A stretch of 16,519 nt of DNA, taken from positions 2,104 through 18,622 of the forward strand of contig UZAN01047194.1 in the NCBI GenBank assembly GCA_900618425.1. Reading direction: 5' to 3'. The notes beneath the pieces were generated by a model that worked only from the letters and a program-made list of their open reading frames with translations, did not search any database and had not been told where the DNA came from. The DNA comes from Echinostoma caproni. Taxonomy: Eukaryota; Platyhelminthes; Trematoda; Plagiorchiida; Echinostomatidae. This document shows, piece by piece, positions 1-8,481 of this stretch (within the stretch, counting starts at the first letter, position 1; each line of letters begins with the position of its first letter). The translations under genes and the position numbers were made by a program.

Positions 1-675
1 TTCCAGTAGAGATCTCGCTCCATTCAAACCAACCTCAAAAGATCACACCATCTTACGAAATCTGCTGACAAGACATTGAACAAATGATTGATTATTTTGT
101 TTTTGCATAATGACATGGGTTACGAAATGCAGGAGTGACTAAATTAGACTCAATAAGAGTCAGAATACATTCATAAAATTACTTCGAAAAATCCGCAATA
201 CAATCTATGACGTCGGATTTGTTTGTCTCAGAGCCGCTCAAGGCGGCTGAGCACCGTTTGACCTCATTTAATAGTTAATTTTATGAATGAATATCCGAGT
301 TGGTTGGCTTTCTCTGAAGCGCTACTCATTTTGACGTAAAATCCGTTATTTCCCGTAAGGAAAGTGGACCCATAATGTGTTCGTCGTATCATTTATTTCA
401 ACCGATTGCTCTTGCGCTTATACTCACGGGTATTTCCGCGGGTCATACAAGTCATGCACAATCAAACGAGTCTCGGGCAAAAACACATGAATCCAAACTA
501 TATACACGCATATCGTAATCTTTTATCCAAACGTTTGAATCGGACAGAGCAAACGTAATAGTCTGTTTAGATCAGTCACATGATAAACAGAAAATCAAAT
601 GATATCGTTCACATGACCCCCACGTGCGGATTCGAATAACTACCTCATTGATTGGTTTTCCTGGTGAACTTCCAG
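1..675. other. non-coding stretch before the ankyrin gene
   Basis: I see no supportable gene. The stretch holds the nested inverted repeat described separately at 168-289. On the + strand the frame leading into the first ankyrin exon is open from 603, but a good acceptor (pyrimidine-rich, ending TTCCAG at 675) suggests that the part before 676 is intron. The minus-strand open frame at 572-769 is the shadow of the first exon. Confidence 0.5.
168..289. repeat. nested inverted repeat, MITE-like
   Basis: CATTCATAAAATTA at 168-181 is matched perfectly by its reverse complement at 276-289 (14 bp). Between these arms lies a second, GC-rich stem, CTCAG..CCGC / GCGG.CTGAG, at about 227-251. This two-level palindrome of about 122 bp in AT-rich sequence is shaped like a small non-autonomous DNA element or its remnant. 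I cannot identify a target-site duplication or a family. Confidence 0.4.
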
Positions 676-2716
676 CCAGAGTAATGATGAATGATTTTCC
701 ACTACACAACGAAGCATGGAACGGAACGCAGGCTCGAATGTTTTTAGCCGCGAAAACTGGGTAACGCATATATTTAGTTTTCTATATGGAGTTGTGTGAC
801 AGACGATTAAAAATTTTAAAAGAACTCAAACTCAAAGATTTCAGTCCCATGCTGGATCCATTTGGTAACTCATTGGCTCATTGGGCAGTCCTGGGAGGAC
901 ATACGAAAGTTTTGCGCCATATAAAAGAACGGTGTCCGAATTTATTGTGGACAACAAATCTGGCCGGGCAACAACCATTGCACTTGGCTTGCATAACCGG
1001 GAAATTCAATTGCGCCACATTCCTCTTACTGCACACAAATAATATTGAAGTTGCCGAATCTCGAGGCTGTACTCCATTGCTGCTAGGTATGATTTTGTGT
1101 TACCGGATTATGAGCATGTACCTCATTACCTTATACCAAGTATTTTACGGTATTTAATTTTTTGCTGGTTTAATAATGATAATAACTTTACTTAAACTGT
1201 GTACGTGAAGTTCAATTATATGTGCAGATGAGAGTTATGCACTACTCCTATGTTAGTGAGTATGGCGGGTGGTTACATAGTTCCGGTAAATTATAACAAA
1301 TTGAAGTTTTTAACCAATAACGTCAAAACCGGATGTTTTCCTTACCCTGAACTGTCACGAAGCGAGTAGCCTTTCATTGGTTCCAAATTTCAATGCGACA
1401 TGTTTTAAACTAGGACGATCATTTCTGGATGATGAAATATATCGACACTTTATATTTATTTACTTTCATAATAGCTTATTTTTCACTAAGGAAGCTTCTG
1501 TTTTAGAACTGGAATAATGCTTAAGCTCTCAGCAATTTCGATTGGTTATCCACATTCCCTATCCGCAAAGCCGTCCCAGTGAAGTCCTATACCAGTCCCA
1601 GCCGATTCCCGTGGGAGTCCAATAGGACTGGAATAGGACTCTATGGGACGGCTCTTGAAAGGACTGCCTTATATTGTAATGTGTGAAGCTTACATTTCTC
1701 CAGCCTTGGGCAGGCTTATTTAAGAATAAGACACATCAACGTATCTGTAGTCCATCCAGAGATATCGACTCGCGTATCGTCCCAATCGAGGAATACCAAA
1801 ACCCACAGGTGACGTTTACAACTGCAACAAGCCTATATATAAATAACTAAATAATATAATATAATAAATAATAATATAAATATAAGTATAAATAAAAGCA
1901 ATTATTACCGAAGGCATGCATGAATTTGTATTTGGAACAAAAAATACTACAAAAATTTCACTGGTTAGCAATTCCATAACACTTCGGGGTGGTTTTCTTT
2001 TTAGACTCACTTCGGCGATTATTTTCTCGGGCGTTCTGGATCCACCTTTTGTATTTGTTCACGTACTTTGATATGAGTTTCACGTGGCAATCTGCAATCT
2101 GCATATATGTGCATCATTATATAATATGATACACTTACCGTTGTAGTTGAAGTTGGTGCACATTGTAGATCGCCAACATGCATTTCAGCCGCGCCTATGG
2201 TAGAGTAAGAAATAATTTCTATTCCAATAGTATTAGACTTACAGTCATCAGAATTCTCCGCAGATTGCACTTCACAACTTCTAGTGTTCGTAGAAAACGA
2301 AGCATCTTCCGGGGAAACTAATCTGGTCGATCGATTATAAAATGCTGGGCGGGGCTGCTGCACAGTACAAAACAACAGCATCTACTGCAAGAAAACACTC
2401 GATTGTTGCATACCGTATTACCTGCCTCATTGTACGAGTCTAGTTGCACAAGTAAAGCTGAATTTAGACAAAGGAAATAAGATAATTACCGAGGCACGTA
2501 AGTATTTAACCCTCATAGAATACGCTGCTTACAGTGGGTGCTACGCATGTGCCCCAGAACTGTAAGCTAAGACAAACAAAGAAAGAACATCAAGATTTTC
2601 GTTGTTCTCTTCATATGTAATTGTTTGTTTTTCACCTCATTCACTTACGTACCACAGTCTCACCCTTTTCTTTTATTGCTGTTGTTGGATTGGCTCTAGG
2701 CTGATCTGCAGGCCGG

Positions 2717-2755
<39 letters not shown>

Positions 2756-3389
2756 CTGCATTGAGAATTTCACCTCGATTGGTGACGAAGCGTTTGCAAT
2801 ACAATGGCCAAGCTCGGAGAACAACTGAACATCAAGTTATACGACCCGAGCTATAAAAAAACAACCAACACCCTTCTTTACAAAACTGTCGTTTATATAC
2901 TTATATATACATATACACTTTCACGCAGTAGGTTGCTTTGCATCTAATGCTTTTCTGGATACGGTTGCAACATAAAGTGTATCAAGAGTGTTCAAACCGC
3001 GAAATTTCTTGGGAATTTGGCGAAACATGATTGATGATTTTGGTCGCTTACTCACGACTAGCTTCCCGACAAGAGTTTTACTGCACGGTATTTATGACAG
3101 TAAAACTACGGTGATTATTGTAAAAACACTTCAACTAGATAAGAGATTAGATGAATGCTCATCCAGAGCATTGGATCTAACCTAAGGTCCGTTTGTAGTT
3201 CTGTCGCACTATTTAGAAACTTTGTAATCTCAATGTGTTGGATATTGCGCACCCTCCATGCTTCTTATTTCTCATCAGCCGCCGAAAATGGACACCATGA
3301 AATTGTGGCCCTACTTCTGCTTGCATCAGCTAATCTGAAAGCGGTTGATGATGAAGAAAACACCGCGTATCATTTCGCCGCAAAGGGCG
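676..3389 (+). CDS. ankyrin-repeat protein, three internal exons (partial gene)
   Basis: Exons are 676-760, 803-1086 and 3279-3389. Joined, they read continuously as ankyrin repeats: FLAAKTG|RLKILKEL, then NSLAHWAVLGGHTKVLRHI, then QQPLHLACITGKFNCATFLL, then TPLLL|AAENGHHEIVALLL, then NTAYHFAAKGG. These match the ankyrin pattern TPLHxAAxxGHxxIVxxLL. Donors are GTAACG (761), GTATGA (1087) and GTAAGT (3390). Acceptors are TTCCAG (675), GACAG (802) and ATCAG (3278). Phases agree across both junctions (phase 2, then phase 1). The first intron is 42 bp and the second 2192 bp. A possible initiator is ATGATG at 684-689, but the acceptor before 676 and the missing 3' exons suggest an internal fragment. 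The last exon ends in phase 1, and I found no acceptor downstream that continues the repeat. Such repeats bind other proteins in many unrelated families, so I assign no specific function. The ATG at 786 lies inside the 42-bp intron and is not a start. Confidence 0.8.
1569..1653. repeat. GC-rich 85-bp imperfect palindrome inside the ankyrin intron
   Basis: AGCCGTCCCA (1569-1578), AGTCCTAT (1583-1590) and CCAGTCC (1592-1598) pair in order with TGGGACGGCT (1644-1653), ATAGGACT (1633-1640) and GGACTGG (1625-1631). That gives about 25 base pairs around a 26-nt loop that contains a further CCCGTGGG palindrome. The GC content stands out from the surroundings. Just outside, AAAGGACTGCC (1657-1667) is also found at the right end of the transposon near 14029-14039. 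A MITE or transposon end is likely. Confidence 0.6.
1830..1905. repeat. A+T-only low-complexity tract
   Basis: The tract is almost entirely A and T, with irregular AAT/ATA units. It explains the Ile/Tyr-rich spurious translations over it. It has no other content. Confidence 0.7.
1958..2381 (-). CDS. candidate small two-exon gene nested antisense in the ankyrin intron, unknown product
   Basis: On the minus strand, exon 2381-2139 ends at a GTAAGT donor. Removing a 40-bp intron (2138-2099, acceptor ATGCAG) continues in phase 0 into exon 2098-1961, with a TGA at 1960-1958. The product would be about 127 residues. The first half is Ser/Thr/acid-rich. The second half is strongly basic and hydrophilic (for example KYVNKYKRWIQNARENN followed by RRSESKKK), which resembles a DNA- or RNA-binding tail. 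Further GTAAT donors and a possible exon CTTTAC...GGCAG at about 2453-2418 lie upstream, but their phase does not fit cleanly. The ATG at 2381 directly follows a TTGCAG, so the true start may be further upstream. I do not recognise the family. It could be a host gene, a transposon-borne gene or a chance frame. The short-intron fit is the main support. Confidence 0.35.
2719..2751. repeat. (AT)n microsatellite
   Basis: About 16 perfect AT units are flanked by GGCCGGCA and GTTACTGC. It makes a spurious Tyr-Ile run in the + frame over 2602-2856, which I do not regard as a gene. Confidence 0.97.
2752..3278. other. remainder of the large ankyrin intron
   Basis: I see nothing supportable here apart from AT-rich stretches such as 2893-2920. 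The short + frames at 2988-3185 and 3155-3278 have no coding character. The second simply runs into the true exon that begins at 3279. Confidence 0.5.
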
Positions 3390-3877
3390 GTAAGTGTACA
3401 AAAATACTGCTTTAAGAAATGATCTCTTAATTTGTCCATGTACATACGTATTCTTTTGTGTGTATACAAGGAAAGCCGGTTACCTGACCACGATAAATAA
3501 ATATGATCCTTAGGTGACGTGCAAAAAGTGATAGTCAAATTGCGATCTCGTGTTCTGACATAGGGGATGACGGTTAAACTTGACCACTCTCATTAAATGA
3601 TGGCGAGGTCTCTTACTTTCGTTAATCAAAATTGTATGCTCTTTTTCTTTTGATAAATCAACGCGTTTATGCACCACATCGTTCCGTTCAGTTTTTGTAC
3701 CATAGGAATTACAGAATGGTGGTAGCATTTGCTGACTAGAAGCGTCAGAAATATCGATTTCGCAAATTCAGGACGAACCTACTGACGAATTTTAATCCCA
3801 ATTTATGCTCCACAGAACAGCTAAGGCTCTCTTGGTAATAAAACTGACCGAATTCCTACGTGACCTTTTGGTTTTAA

Positions 3878-4147
3878 TTAAGACAGAGAAATCATTCCGG
3901 TCTTAGAAGAACCATTTGCGCAGTGTTTTGATTCGGGAAAATTGGCTTGCTTTGTTCATAAAAAGACGACTCCAAATTGCTCTACCAGGTTTCTTCAGGA
4001 GGTCGTGATTGTTTCTGGTTCAACCTTAATAAGTCGTTCCACATCCATTAAATACTGCTCAAAGTCCAGTGTCCGATAAGCGTTTCCTTCGGAAGTAGAT
4101 GTTTTGAATTGAAATTTGGTAAATTCTTGGCACGCGTAAGTATATGC
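3878..4147 (-). pseudogene. coding-like relic with internal stops, unknown family
   Basis: One minus-strand frame from 4147 down to a TAA at 3880-3878 reads as ordinary-looking protein, for example NAYRTLDFEQYLMDVERLIK followed by VEPETITTS. It is broken only by two TGA codons at 3997-3995 and 3958-3956. The composition (balanced, acidic/hydrophobic alternation) differs from the low-complexity shadows around it. I do not recognise a domain. A gag-like part of a decayed retroelement or a lost exon are both possible. It lies just before, and on the opposite strand from, the Penelope-like relic. Confidence 0.3.
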
Positions 4148-4278
4148 CTATCAAACTCATAATAATGATTCAAACTTTGAAATATGCCCATACTCGCATT
4201 TATAACACGATTTCAGGTGAACGGTTGTTTTCAATAACTCATAATCATGTCGTTACAGTTTAACTGAGGGAATATCAC

Positions 4279-4925
4279 GGTTTTTTCACAAATGTGCCAT
4301 TGGTGGAAGCCATTCAGTTCATCATAAAACATCTTACTGATGGCAAAATTAATTTGGGGTTACCAACAGGAGCGCTACACAAACTTTTATTTTAGTGCAC
4401 ATATGACGTTCACTTTCTATTCAACGGAGCGGTCTACCGACAAAAGGACGGAGTAGCAAGGGATCACCACTAGGACCCCTTTTGGCGGAATGTTTGATGT
4501 CGATGCTAGAAAATAATCAATTGAAAGGCACCGTTACTAGTTTTCATAAACTTTGACGTATTTTGCATAGCTGATTCAAACTGCGAACTGGATTAACTGC
4601 TATAAAAGTTCAACTCTGCACACAAGGCCAGAAAGGAGATAGAAGCAGATGATCAGATAGTGTTTCTAGATGTACTCCTCATTAAAACACGTGACGGATC
4701 TATACAAAATCATATGTGCCGTAAGAAACATGGAGAGGCCAATACTCGAATTTTTATAGTTAGGTACCGAATAAGGGGAACCTAATAAAATGTTTGGTAT
4801 CTGGAGCTCGGAGAATCTGCTCACAAGAAGTATTGGAAAGTTATCTCCAACGTGCTCAGACGTACAAGCTACCCCGACCGTTTCATTCAACGAAGTGTGA
4901 TGGAACAAGTGCCAAAAGTATACAC
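4279..4925 (+). pseudogene. Penelope-like reverse transcriptase, palm region, broken
   Basis: The frame starting at 4279 gives FFTNVPLVEAIQFIIKHL and FLFNGAVYRQKDGVA. After a 1-nt loss near 4458-4460 the next frame gives GSPLGPLLAECLMSML. This is the conserved RT block in which DGVAxGSPLGPLLA precedes the YxDD box. The region that should hold the catalytic YxDD (about 4550-4575) is damaged: only FD and then FCIAD can be read, across a shift. Further down, QIVFLDVLLIKTRDGSI (about 4656-4706) and GARRICSQEVLESYLQRAQ match the post-catalytic RT segment seen in Penelope-like proteins. An in-frame TAG sits at 4393-4395. The enzyme would have copied RNA primed at a chromosomal nick in the nucleus. 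This copy cannot. Confidence 0.75.
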
Positions 4926-4927
4926 TG

Positions 4928-5075
4928 ATGGGTTGGAAAAGAAGGACCTGTTCGTTAGTCTTCCTTTTAAGGGTGGATTTGGATGACGAATCATTGATGG
5001 ATGCCATCGTTACATTGGACAGATACTGGGGTAAATCTGCAAATGAGCAAATGGATCGTTTTATATCCGAATTCC

Positions 5076-5114
<39 letters not shown>

Positions 5115-5485
5115 GTGAAGTTGCCGCTGAAATTCTCATAAGACGACTGAATGGAACGGTCAAAGCCACATTCAACACCGCGCACCTACACCGTTCTTTC
5201 AAAAATGTGCCACTGACAACAATACAGAATGAAGACAAAATACCGATGTTGGCTGCTTCGATGATTGTTTACTCGTTCAGATGCGTTTTTGACGCACTCT
5301 ACGTCTGTCTAACGGTTATCTATCCGCATGAAAGAACACCACTGTGTTGGCTAAGTCAAGGTGGTTCTGGATCTATCCCAAGTGTGATTTTGGCTCACTT
5401 GGTAGACACTGACCATCGTTTGAACCCAAGTAAGGCATTCCACATTATTTATCAGGTTCCCCCCGAACCGGTTCAGATATGTTGA
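4928..5485 (+). pseudogene. Penelope-like linker and GIY-YIG endonuclease domain, degenerate
   Basis: A continuous + frame encodes the linker (for example KSANEQMDRFISEFRY, then KGEVAAEILIRRLNGTV). It is followed by AASMIVYSFRCVFDALYV, where the VYSF and LYV segments correspond to the GIY and YIG strands of the nuclease fold. Downstream HLVDTDHRLNPSKAF fits the rest of the domain. The residues normally following YIG (a Gly-Arg-Thr type segment) have become CLTV, so the nuclease signature is lost. An AT microsatellite at 5078-5112 has expanded inside the frame without breaking it and inserts about ten Tyr/Ile residues. The ATG at 4928 is fortuitous, because the element's reading continues from upstream. 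Confidence 0.7.
5078..5112. repeat. (TA)n microsatellite inside the Penelope-like frame
   Basis: About 17 TA units lie between GAATTCCGG and AAGGGTGAAG. The conserved residues on either side (SEFR and KGEVAAE) remain in one frame, so the tract grew in place within coding sequence. Confidence 0.97.
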
Positions 5486-5739
5486 AATGCTTCATAGCCG
5501 AGGCCATCTGTTTTAAGCATTTGACCCCCGAAATATGTTCCGGGAAGAGTCTTATCCAAGCTCTCCATCTCCCCTGGGTTCGCGAACCTACCTCCCCCCC
5601 ACCCGCACACACGTACATATTCATACAACACCGATCCCTCAGAACTGGGTCACACAACCATCGTGACATAACTGAAAACCCCGGAAGCACAGATCTGAGA
5701 ACGCGGTGTGCAACACACAGACACGCATACACGAAGTGA
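5479..5739 (+). pseudogene. C-terminal tail of the Penelope-like element
   Basis: This frame follows the nuclease frame after a shift near 5480. It contains CFIAEAICFKHLTPEICSGK and then LHLPWVREPTSPPPAHT, which continue naturally from the HLVDTDHRLNPSKAF segment of the preceding frame. The Pro-rich end and the CACACA-rich DNA at 5600-5735 suggest the element's 3' end or its untranslated region. The assignment rests on position and continuity. Confidence 0.5.
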
Positions 5740-6306
5740 ACAATTCCTCACATTTTGTTGATCTCATCCCAACCCCTAGGTTTTCCCCCTCAAATAAACT
5801 GTAACGGTATGATTATGAGTTATTGAAAACAATTGTTCATCCGTAGTTGTTCCTAATAAGGGGCGGTTACAACGCCGTTCTTTAGGGTGAAACTCTCGTG
5901 AAACACTCTCGTGCTTGTCGTCACTTTGAAATTAGTCGCGCTTGTTTCCTCAATATCCGGATGCTGAGTATGCCTAAAATCCAAAATTATTCTCCTTAGG
6001 AAATGCTTTGACTGAAAACTCTGAATTGTGTGTAATTATTTGATTGGCGAGGGTCAGGAGGGGACGGATGGCAGACGGCACTTATTTGCACTCATACTAC
6101 CAAGATGATTGTGCCGTCATTGGTCAGCAATAACGTTCGCTCACTGTTCTTGCAAATCTCGGATTTAACCTCCATTCCGCATACGCATTAATTACAACAC
6201 GTGTTGTATGCTCACAAGAAACTTGATTGAATCAAAACGCTGAGGGCTTGCTCGTGCGAACAGAGGGTTTCTATTGCTACAGGTAGGATAAGCATCGAAG
6301 AGATGA
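5740..6306. other. intergenic, nothing recognised
   Basis: No open frame with coding character, RNA gene or repeat could be supported between the Penelope-like relic and the LINE. An AATAAA at 5793-5798 on the + strand could be the polyadenylation signal of the Penelope-like element, but this is only positional. Confidence 0.4.
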
Positions 6307-6501
6307 GATGAAGGCCATCAGTTACTTGTTGGTGATTTTACTCGTGCCCCTTGCTTCCTTTGTGACCTATCCGACCTTTCACATTCTCCTATCAGAGGTA
6401 GTTCCGTTCTGGATGGAATATGCACAAACCATCCCAACGTATCCTCGCTTAAACTAGTGACCCCGGTTTCCACCAATGACCAATGTATTTTTTCTTGTTA
6501 G
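6307..6501 (+). pseudogene. LINE endonuclease C-terminal fragment
   Basis: The frame reads GHQLLVGDFTRAPCFLC, then RGSSVLDGICTNHPNVSSLK, then VTPVSTNDQCIF, ending at TAG 6499-6501. This matches the last conserved blocks of LINE endonucleases: the GDFN motif (here GDFT), the LD.I.TN motif and the SDH motif (here TNDQ). The catalytic Asn after GDF and the SDH His are both replaced, so it would be inactive. An in-frame TGA at 6304-6306 cuts off the upstream part. Confidence 0.7.
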
Positions 6502-6898
6502 ACCAAAGGAATAATTTTGCAATGCTTATCAAACTTTCATACATTCCAATCAGATAAAAAATTTCATCCAAGGGACTTTTCACCCATCCGTATCTCTCTT
6601 CTCAGCCGTTCTGTTGCGATTTTAAGTCTTGATTTCATTCTTGTCCTTCGCTTTTTGACTGTGTCAGACAGTTCACTGAAAGGATTAATTCGATCTTTGA
6701 CTGGTGTTGCCCCACGAAAACTGTTCGTCTGTGGCTGTAGAATTATATCACTTTTCTGAGAAAACATAAAGAAAAGGGATACAAATCTCGTCATGCATCA
6801 GTCGTAAAGCACTATTCCGACTGAATCAGGCCTGAGATGATACATCTGCATGCAATCTTCGCCGCCCAAATTCTGCGAACAAATAAAACCAAGCTCTT
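6502..6898 (+). other. LINE interdomain region, not recognisable
   Basis: This stretch lies where a LINE carries the linker between endonuclease and RT. Open frames exist on both strands (6517-6759 + and 6564-6794 -), but neither shows a domain or matches the linker pattern well. I treat it as decayed element sequence. Confidence 0.35.
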
Positions 6899-7333
6899 GT
6901 GGTAAGGTATTTATCTTCTCTGCGGGCAGAAGTGAACTACTCGAATGCCTTGGTGAATGTGAGCCGTCTCAACACTGTTTTCATTGACCTGTCAAACAAG
7001 AGCCAGATTTCCTCCTTCCTGTGCAAAGAATCCGATTTAGTGCTTTTAACCAATGATGAAATCTTTAAGCTTCTCCGATTCCCCACAGCATCCTCAGTTG
7101 CAGCCTTTGATGATTTTCCCCCGGCACTTCTCAAATTTGGAGTAGCTTCCCTGGTTAATATGATGGCAGCCCTCGTTAATGAGTCCCTGTCTTCCCGGTC
7201 TATTCCTGAGTATTGGCATCATCATCATGATCAGCCATTCTTTTCAACCTTCAATCTTTTGGCACTCCAAGAAAACTGCTGTCATGGCTTTCTGACTATT
7301 TCGCAAAGAGGGTTGAGAGATTTATCGGTCTAA
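6899..7333 (+). pseudogene. LINE reverse transcriptase, N-terminal part
   Basis: The frame includes LLTNDEIFKLLRFPTASSVA, then FDDFPPALLKFGVASLVNMM, then LVNESLSSRSIPEYWHHHH. In CR1/Jockey-type elements this is the conserved block before the palm (K..SGPDGIP..LLK...L...L...FN.SL..G..P..WK). After about 7230 the frame goes on with LLALQENCCHGFLTI. A neighbouring frame gives LLALPRKLLSWLSDY, a segment that normally lies well inside the RT. The text therefore jumps over the conserved NYRPIS and FLDL.KAFD blocks, pointing to an internal deletion near 7230-7255. Confidence 0.75.
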
Positions 7334-7398
7334 TCTCCTGCACCTCCAAAAGTACTCTGTAGAAATCGTTGTGTTAAAAGCTTTCATCTCCTTCGGAA

Positions 7399-7590
7399 TT
7401 GAATTCTTTCACGGAAAATCTGTTCGACATCCAAAATGTTTCCAACCCATCTGGTCTCAGTCTTAAGACATTTAATTGTGTAGGGTGTATCTTCAGCCTT
7501 TCTAGCTCCTTAATTTCAACTGACCCTGCTACTCTTAACTTTAAACCTGTGTCTAGAATGACCTCGGTCAGGTACCTTGGTGCAACCATA
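7399..7590 (+). pseudogene. LINE RT fragment after the palm
   Basis: NVSNPSGLSLKTFNCVGCIF, then SLSSSLISTDPATLNFK, then PVSRMTSVRYLGATI correspond to the region downstream of the YADD box. There a CR1-like RT has GL.LN..KC..I.FS followed by .SV+YLGV.I. The YADD segment itself is absent, consistent with a deletion of a few hundred bases. The frame runs straight into a TA microsatellite at 7588. Confidence 0.65.
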
Positions 7591-7603
7591 TATATATATA
7601 TAT
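7588..7603. repeat. short (AT)n tract at a LINE breakpoint
   Basis: About eight AT units directly follow the conserved YLGATI segment. The LINE frame stops being recognisable at this point. Confidence 0.9.
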
Positions 7604-7905
7604 TTACCACCGGCTTGAAAACAAGCATGGTGCCAACGCAACAACAATGACAGTGAAGGGGATAGGTGGATTAGGATACAGAACATGGGGAAAAGTGAGT
7701 GAGACAGTTAAACATGGAAAATACAAGATAACAGAATTTTTTTTGTGTGTGTGTTTCACCGTACACCTTTTGCAATTTTTTGTTGTTTGATGTTTCGTTT
7801 TTCTTAATGGGCACAATAATCTTCGGTGGTCCACGCACATTTACATTGTATGGAAAAACTGAGATGCCTGTCAGTTCAGTTACGAAAACTCAGGCATTTC
7901 CAAGC
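7604..7905. other. unrelated sequence interrupting the LINE
   Basis: This stretch contains no LINE-like protein in any frame. It has a T8 followed by (GT)5 at about 7739-7755. LINE similarity resumes after about 7905. It could be an inserted short repeat (SINE-like) or a replaced segment. No clear target duplication is visible, and the TA tract at the left junction could hide one. The minus-strand frame over it (7604-7840) is uncharacterised. Confidence 0.4.
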
Positions 7906-8242
7906 CCCACAGTTAGTTTGTTCACTTTTGTTCACCAACGCGTTTTACCCATTCTACTCTATTGATTCCTTATAGTTTCCCGGTCTTCTAAAACAAGAAT
8001 TCAAAAACCTTTGTCGTGGCTCGGTAACAATCAGCCGTGCATCAGTAATCTTAATCGATTCATTCATCACAGAGGGTATTGGTGATCACATTAACTCTTG
8101 TTTTAAATTTTCCAATGAGATTATAGACGGCCCTCTTCATCCACTGTCTTCCGATCTACCTTCTCGGTATCTACCCTCTTATATAAACATTTACAAAATT
8201 TACCTTGTACGCTGCCTGACCCGACTTTTAACCAAAAGGTAA
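7906..8242 (+). pseudogene. LINE C-terminal segment
   Basis: The first part, FVHQRVLPILLY (ending at TGA 7963-7965), matches the RT-distal LPILLYG-type motif. After a +1 shift, an 88-codon frame from 7976 to TAA 8240-8242 reads FPGLLKQEFKNLCRG, then SVTISRAS, then NEIIDGPLHPLSSDLPSRYL. This fits the C-terminal tail of flatworm CR1/Jockey-like proteins, where DPLHPL is followed by an Arg/Ser/Tyr-rich stretch. This last frame has no ATG but is uninterrupted. Confidence 0.65.
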
Positions 8243-8320
8243 ACTTGGCCAGTGAATTACTTCAGAATTCTCGTACATGAAACAAACTTCAGCGACATTC
8301 TCTACTTAGCATGGAGATGC

Positions 8321-8370
8321 AATAAAATATACAGTTTCACATTCCGGTATATGAAACTGCATATTTTATT
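8321..8370. repeat. 50-bp hairpin with 18 of 19 bp paired
   Basis: AATAAAATAT-A-CAGTTTCA (8321-8339) pairs with TGAAACTG-C-ATATTTTATT (8352-8370), leaving a 12-nt loop. There is one mismatch. It lies 79 bp after the LINE C-terminal stop, so it could be the LINE 3' UTR hairpin, a MITE fragment or a small structured RNA. Confidence 0.6.
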
Positions 8371-8481
8371 CCGCGAGATGAATAGTGGTCGTTTTTAACT
8401 GAAAATGAAAACACACAAGTTATAAAAATACAGAACACAAATAAAAGTAGAATGGCTAACTACAGCACACCTTATAGTAAA

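Larger units (their letters stand above)
4279..5739 (+). mobile_element. decayed Penelope-like retroelement (RT + GIY-YIG)
   Basis: The order is reverse transcriptase, then a linker, then a C-terminal GIY-YIG type endonuclease. That order is characteristic of canonical Penelope-like elements, not LTR or ordinary LINE elements. The + strand carries the whole remnant across at least three frames. The 5' part (fingers and upstream) is not recognisable before 4279. The 3' limit near 5739 is set only by the last coding-like frame. No flanking pseudo-LTRs or duplications could be seen. Stops, a frameshift and damage to the RT active site show that the copy is inactive. Confidence 0.75.
6307..8242 (+). 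mobile_element. fragmented CR1/Jockey-type non-LTR retrotransposon (LINE)
   Basis: Pieces occur in the expected LINE order on the + strand: an apurinic-like endonuclease fragment (6307-6501), the N-terminal part of the RT (6899-7333), a post-palm RT fragment (7399-7590), and a C-terminal segment (7976-8242). The catalytic palm with the YADD box is missing between about 7270 and 7390. About 300 bp of unrelated sequence separates the last two fragments. No poly-A or short tandem tail is evident at the 3' end. The frame changes and deletions make it a dead copy. Confidence 0.75.

Noticed and set aside
786..802. ATG at 786 as the start of the ankyrin protein
   Set aside because: It lies within a 42-bp intron (761-802). 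Splicing joins FLAAKTG to RLKILKEL in phase and completes an ankyrin repeat, which reading from 786 would not.
2602..2856. 84-codon + frame over the AT microsatellite
   Set aside because: Its length comes from the (AT)n tract and pyrimidine-rich flanks. There is no domain and no splice context.
4666..5238. 190-codon minus-strand frame opposite the Penelope-like element
   Set aside because: The + strand in the same interval matches RT and linker text in order. The minus frame is the antisense shadow.
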